From Nomia melanderi (Eukaryota; Arthropoda; Insecta; Hymenoptera; Halictidae): a stretch of DNA of 64,000 bases. Location: the NCBI RefSeq assembly GCF_051020985.1, contig NC_135007.1, forward strand, positions 3,221,001 through 3,285,000. The letters run 5' to 3'. Shown here piece by piece: positions 60,961-64,000 of this stretch (positions are counted from its first letter, which is position 1; the number at the start of each line of letters is the position of its first letter). The notes beneath the pieces are model-generated. The model was not told where the DNA came from and did no database searches. It was given only the letters and a program-made list of their open reading frames with translations. A program made the position numbers and the translations under genes.

Positions 60961-63456
60961 TATTCTGCAGCCGCAAAAGCACTTCACGCCACGTTACGAT
61001 CACGATCACGAAGCGCAAGAGCGAAGTTAATGCGATTCACACGGCAACAGGCTTCCACTGTCACGGCCAAACTATATCCGCCCGCTGCTCAAACATTACT
61101 TCTTCTGCCGTCTCGTATAGCTCGCATCAAAACCACAGTCCTGGGTGCATGAAAGATTAGAATAGGGTCCCGGCGTTCCGATAGTTTCACCCCTTACGCG
61201 TAGGGTTAAACCCCGGGGGATGCAAAAACAGTCATAAATGTATCGAAGCTAGTGACACGTGTCACCTAATTGGAAGTAAATATAAGTAGGGGCAGGTTTG
61301 TTTTCTCACTGCTCGGCGAGTCAAACGCTAACGCCTCGGCCCTTCAAATATTCCCCAAGCTGGATCACCCCTGAAGCCGCTTAATCGAATCTAAGGATTC
61401 ATTCGAGGGGCAGGGAACATCGTTCGGGACTCAACCAAACGATCCTCGGCGTCGAGGCAGCGAAAACGGACGCGTCTAAGCACCAAGTTTTCCCTACGGC
61501 GCGGGGATGAAAGTCTGGCGCGCGCGACGAGCGAGAAAAAGGCGTGAGACCGGTCTTCAGCGGGTCCGCGTCGATTTCCGTCTCTCTTTCCCACAATCCC
61601 GCGGAGTATTTTCAGTGCATTAGCAAGTCAAATAACCGAAGTTCCGCCCGGCAGAAACAGAGAACCCGCCGCGAGAGAAAACGCGGCAAGGACGCGCCGG
61701 AATCCTCTCCTCCCATCTCGATTACTCCCTCGACGACGCGACGCGGTGCGGGGCGCGCCAGATAAGGATACGTCTACGCACCGCGCGGAAAAAAAGGGAT
61801 CGCGCAAAGAGAATTCGAGACGAGGAGATGGAGAGAGGATGGATTTACGTTTCTTCTACGCGTGTATAGAGAGCCGGAGCCGCGCGTGTGCGTTCGAGGT
61901 GCCAACACCCTCGCCGGGGGTAGCACCTCGAGAATTTAAAAGGGGACCGGGCTGGCTTAGGGCTGAATTTCTTCTATCTCCGCTTATTTACTCGGCCGCC
62001 CAACTTTCCGCGCCACGCCGCGCCGGTCGATGCCATTAAAAATAAAAGTCTGTGGGATATCGCTCGAGTGCTTCCCCAATTTCGGGCCACTTCTCCACCT
62101 TTTCACGATCCGCAGATTTTTCGCTTTGGCTTTTAATGGACCCTGTTCGGATACTCTTACTCTCTGGTATCGCTGAACGATAGCGCATCGATCGGCCGTA
62201 CGGCCGGAAAGGACTTTGGCTTGAAACCAAGAACGCTTCGAATCTTTTCTTCCCGACGGCGAACGAATAAATCTCTTTTTTATTCGGGGTTTCTAATGAA
62301 CCGCGTAATTACGCGTTTCTTTCTCTTGTGAACAGGGGAATTAGTTTGGTGTAGTAGATTTGTCGGTAGTAAATGGGTTATAATGATTGTTGTGAGTAAT
62401 ATGGAAATGAATTTAGTCTGTGTTAATGAGAATTCACTTTATAGATCAAGAGTTTTATCCACATGAAATAGGATTTTTATTATTTTTGTTTATTGCTGGC
62501 GAAAATTCAAACTTATTTTCAGAAGAATTCCTAAGATCTCGCCTTAATAAAAATTTGACTTGTCATAAACCCGGTACTTGACATTTAGTGGGCATATGAA
62601 AACATTTTATACTATTTATATTGTTGAAAACATTCGTGAATTCAAGACTGCCTACTATTTTATTCCATACAGTACAGAATTTTTTGTTTATACAAATGAT
62701 TCATATGTGGCATTAATAATCTATTTTATGAGATGCATGCAATGGATGAATGTATATTTCAAATCTTGTAAATAGTAATAGCTAGAAGGTTAGTTAAAAT
62801 TCATAGAATAAATAACGATGGCCACATTAATGTTACAAATAGTCATTTAACTCTACAGAAAATTAGATTTAAAAATGAAGTTCATTTCACAGCGGGATAG
62901 TAACATACATCTGTAATTAATGGACTGAGGGAAATTATGTTTCAGACAATCATTCGATACATTTTCTATTTCACTAATATTTTAACAATGAACCATCAAA
63001 TTCCCAACTACATTCAAAGGATTTAAAATACAACTATAATAATAAAGCTACATTATTTATCTTCAACCGTCAAAGTTTATGGTAAATAGAGACAAATAGC
63101 AAACTGAGCAGTTGTAATGTCATTTATATTTTTTACAATGAATATCAAGAGTTACGATAGTTAAACATTAACAGCAACAAGAGGGTACTTACCCTTAACT
63201 TTAAGTGCATGCTGTGTTAGTATATGCAAAAGTATTATTTAGAAAATAACGTAATTAACAAATAGAAAGTTGCGTTGTAATTTATGCACAGTATATATAT
63301 TCATGTTACTGCCCATTACATTATCATAGGGATGAAATACATTACCAGGTGCACATTTATTGACCACTACATTAGATTTGAAGACTCACAACACCATTAA
63401 CTTGAGAACTAGTCCGCTAGAAATGCATGTTATTCTTAAATATATACGACAATATA
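60961..63456. other. GC-rich island (60961-62340), then AT-rich valley
   Basis: The right flank is extremely G/T-rich (62341-62460: 29 G against 7 C). The palindrome CGCGTAATTACGCG at 62302-62315 sits at the island edge. No gene recognised. Confidence 0.5.
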
Positions 63457-63560
63457 TTAACTCTTAGTACCACAACTCGAATTATAAATCAACAATTGAA
63501 AATGTTTACCTCCACTATCTTAAAAATATCGTTCACAGATTTCAGTCATCATAAACCTTT
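63457..63560 (+). mobile_element. Partial family C element (left end)
   Basis: This stretch starts TTAACTCTTAGTACC and, like 17032-17160, continues with a TCGAAT-type segment, CTCCAC about 50 bases in, and then a CATCATAA block. It is more diverged than the other copies and has no right end before the GC-rich island. Confidence 0.35.
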
Positions 63561-64000
63561 CTCCCCTCGAATTTCTACAGCGATGCGTATTTACAGCACA
63601 CAGCACCGATACTTTTTTTTAATTTTCCACGGGAACAAGGTATCCCTCTGGCGAAGATACCGTACCTCGCATCGCAGGTTCAGACATTCAAACGCTCGCC
63701 CGAAATTATTTCCCTCTTATCCGTAGCCGGGGAACTCTGAATTTAATCTCGGATGTTCCGCGCACGAGAAGATAGATTAATATAGCGTCCTGGGCACGTA
63801 GCGAACGCGCACACGAGATTGAGGATAAAAGTGTAGCTGGCCTCGCAGAAAAGGGAAAGATGATGAAAAGAGAAGCGCTGAGACGTGGGCAAGTGAAACG
63901 ACAGCGACGAGAGCCGGGTATTGTTTCTTCCAGGAGTGTTCTGCGCTCGAAGAGGAGGGGCGTTTGTACAACTCTCTAAGCAGACTATTTCAGTAGAACG
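63561..64000. other. Start of another GC-rich island, cut by window edge
   Basis: GC-rich from about 63600. No gene recognised. Confidence 0.5.

Overview
The window looks like nuclear DNA from an insect, most plausibly a hymenopteran of the bee, ant or wasp type. Three things suggest this. AT-rich stretches alternate with GC-rich islands. The islands keep abundant CpG: in 47541-47600 I count 7 CpG where base composition predicts about 4. The mobile elements are typical of insects: a Ty3/gypsy element with a SAP-domain Gag, TTAA-flanked piggyBac-like miniature elements, and a mariner-like miniature element. The species cannot be read from the sequence.

I found no cellular protein-coding gene I can name, and no tRNA, rRNA, CRISPR array or operon. 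Most open frames in the GC-rich islands are long only because stop codons are rare there. The window is best read as a gene desert or part of very long introns. I count about 35 GC-rich islands of 0.3-2 kb, separated by AT-rich valleys of 0.3-2 kb, so the rough repeat length is 1.8 kb.

The clearest coding unit is a Ty3/gypsy LTR retrotransposon on the minus strand at 23137-26431. It has two LTRs of about 186-190 bp, a candidate ATAA target duplication, a frameshifted gag (SAP domain, capsid region, CCHC knuckle), and an uninterrupted RNase H-integrase frame. Protease, reverse transcriptase and the start of RNase H are missing, so this is an internally deleted, non-autonomous copy. Other decayed sequences are a non-LTR retrotransposon 3' end at 27591-27910 (minus) and a 134-codon minus-strand frame at 45943-46344 broken only by three TAG codons.

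The valleys hold many miniature inverted-repeat-type elements. At least six regions of 238-265 bp are bounded by TTAA and begin with TTAAC-type ends (21088-21336, 27292-27531, 43906-44143, 50612-50864, 54311-54557, 58361-58625). There are also related, partial or degenerate copies at 6593-6839, 17032-17160, 54020-54147, 63457-63560 and 12238-12259, a palindromic element at 26490-26657, and a 216-bp TA-flanked mariner-like element at 52124-52339.

The most unusual signal is compositional. At the islands I counted, the left flank is rich in C and A on the plus strand and the right flank is rich in G and T, so the skew switches from negative to positive across the island. Examples are 16 G to 51 C at 34441-34620 against 45 G to 14 C at 35881-36060. 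This sawtooth would fit many closely spaced replication start zones, or divergent transcription start sites, acting in the germ line.
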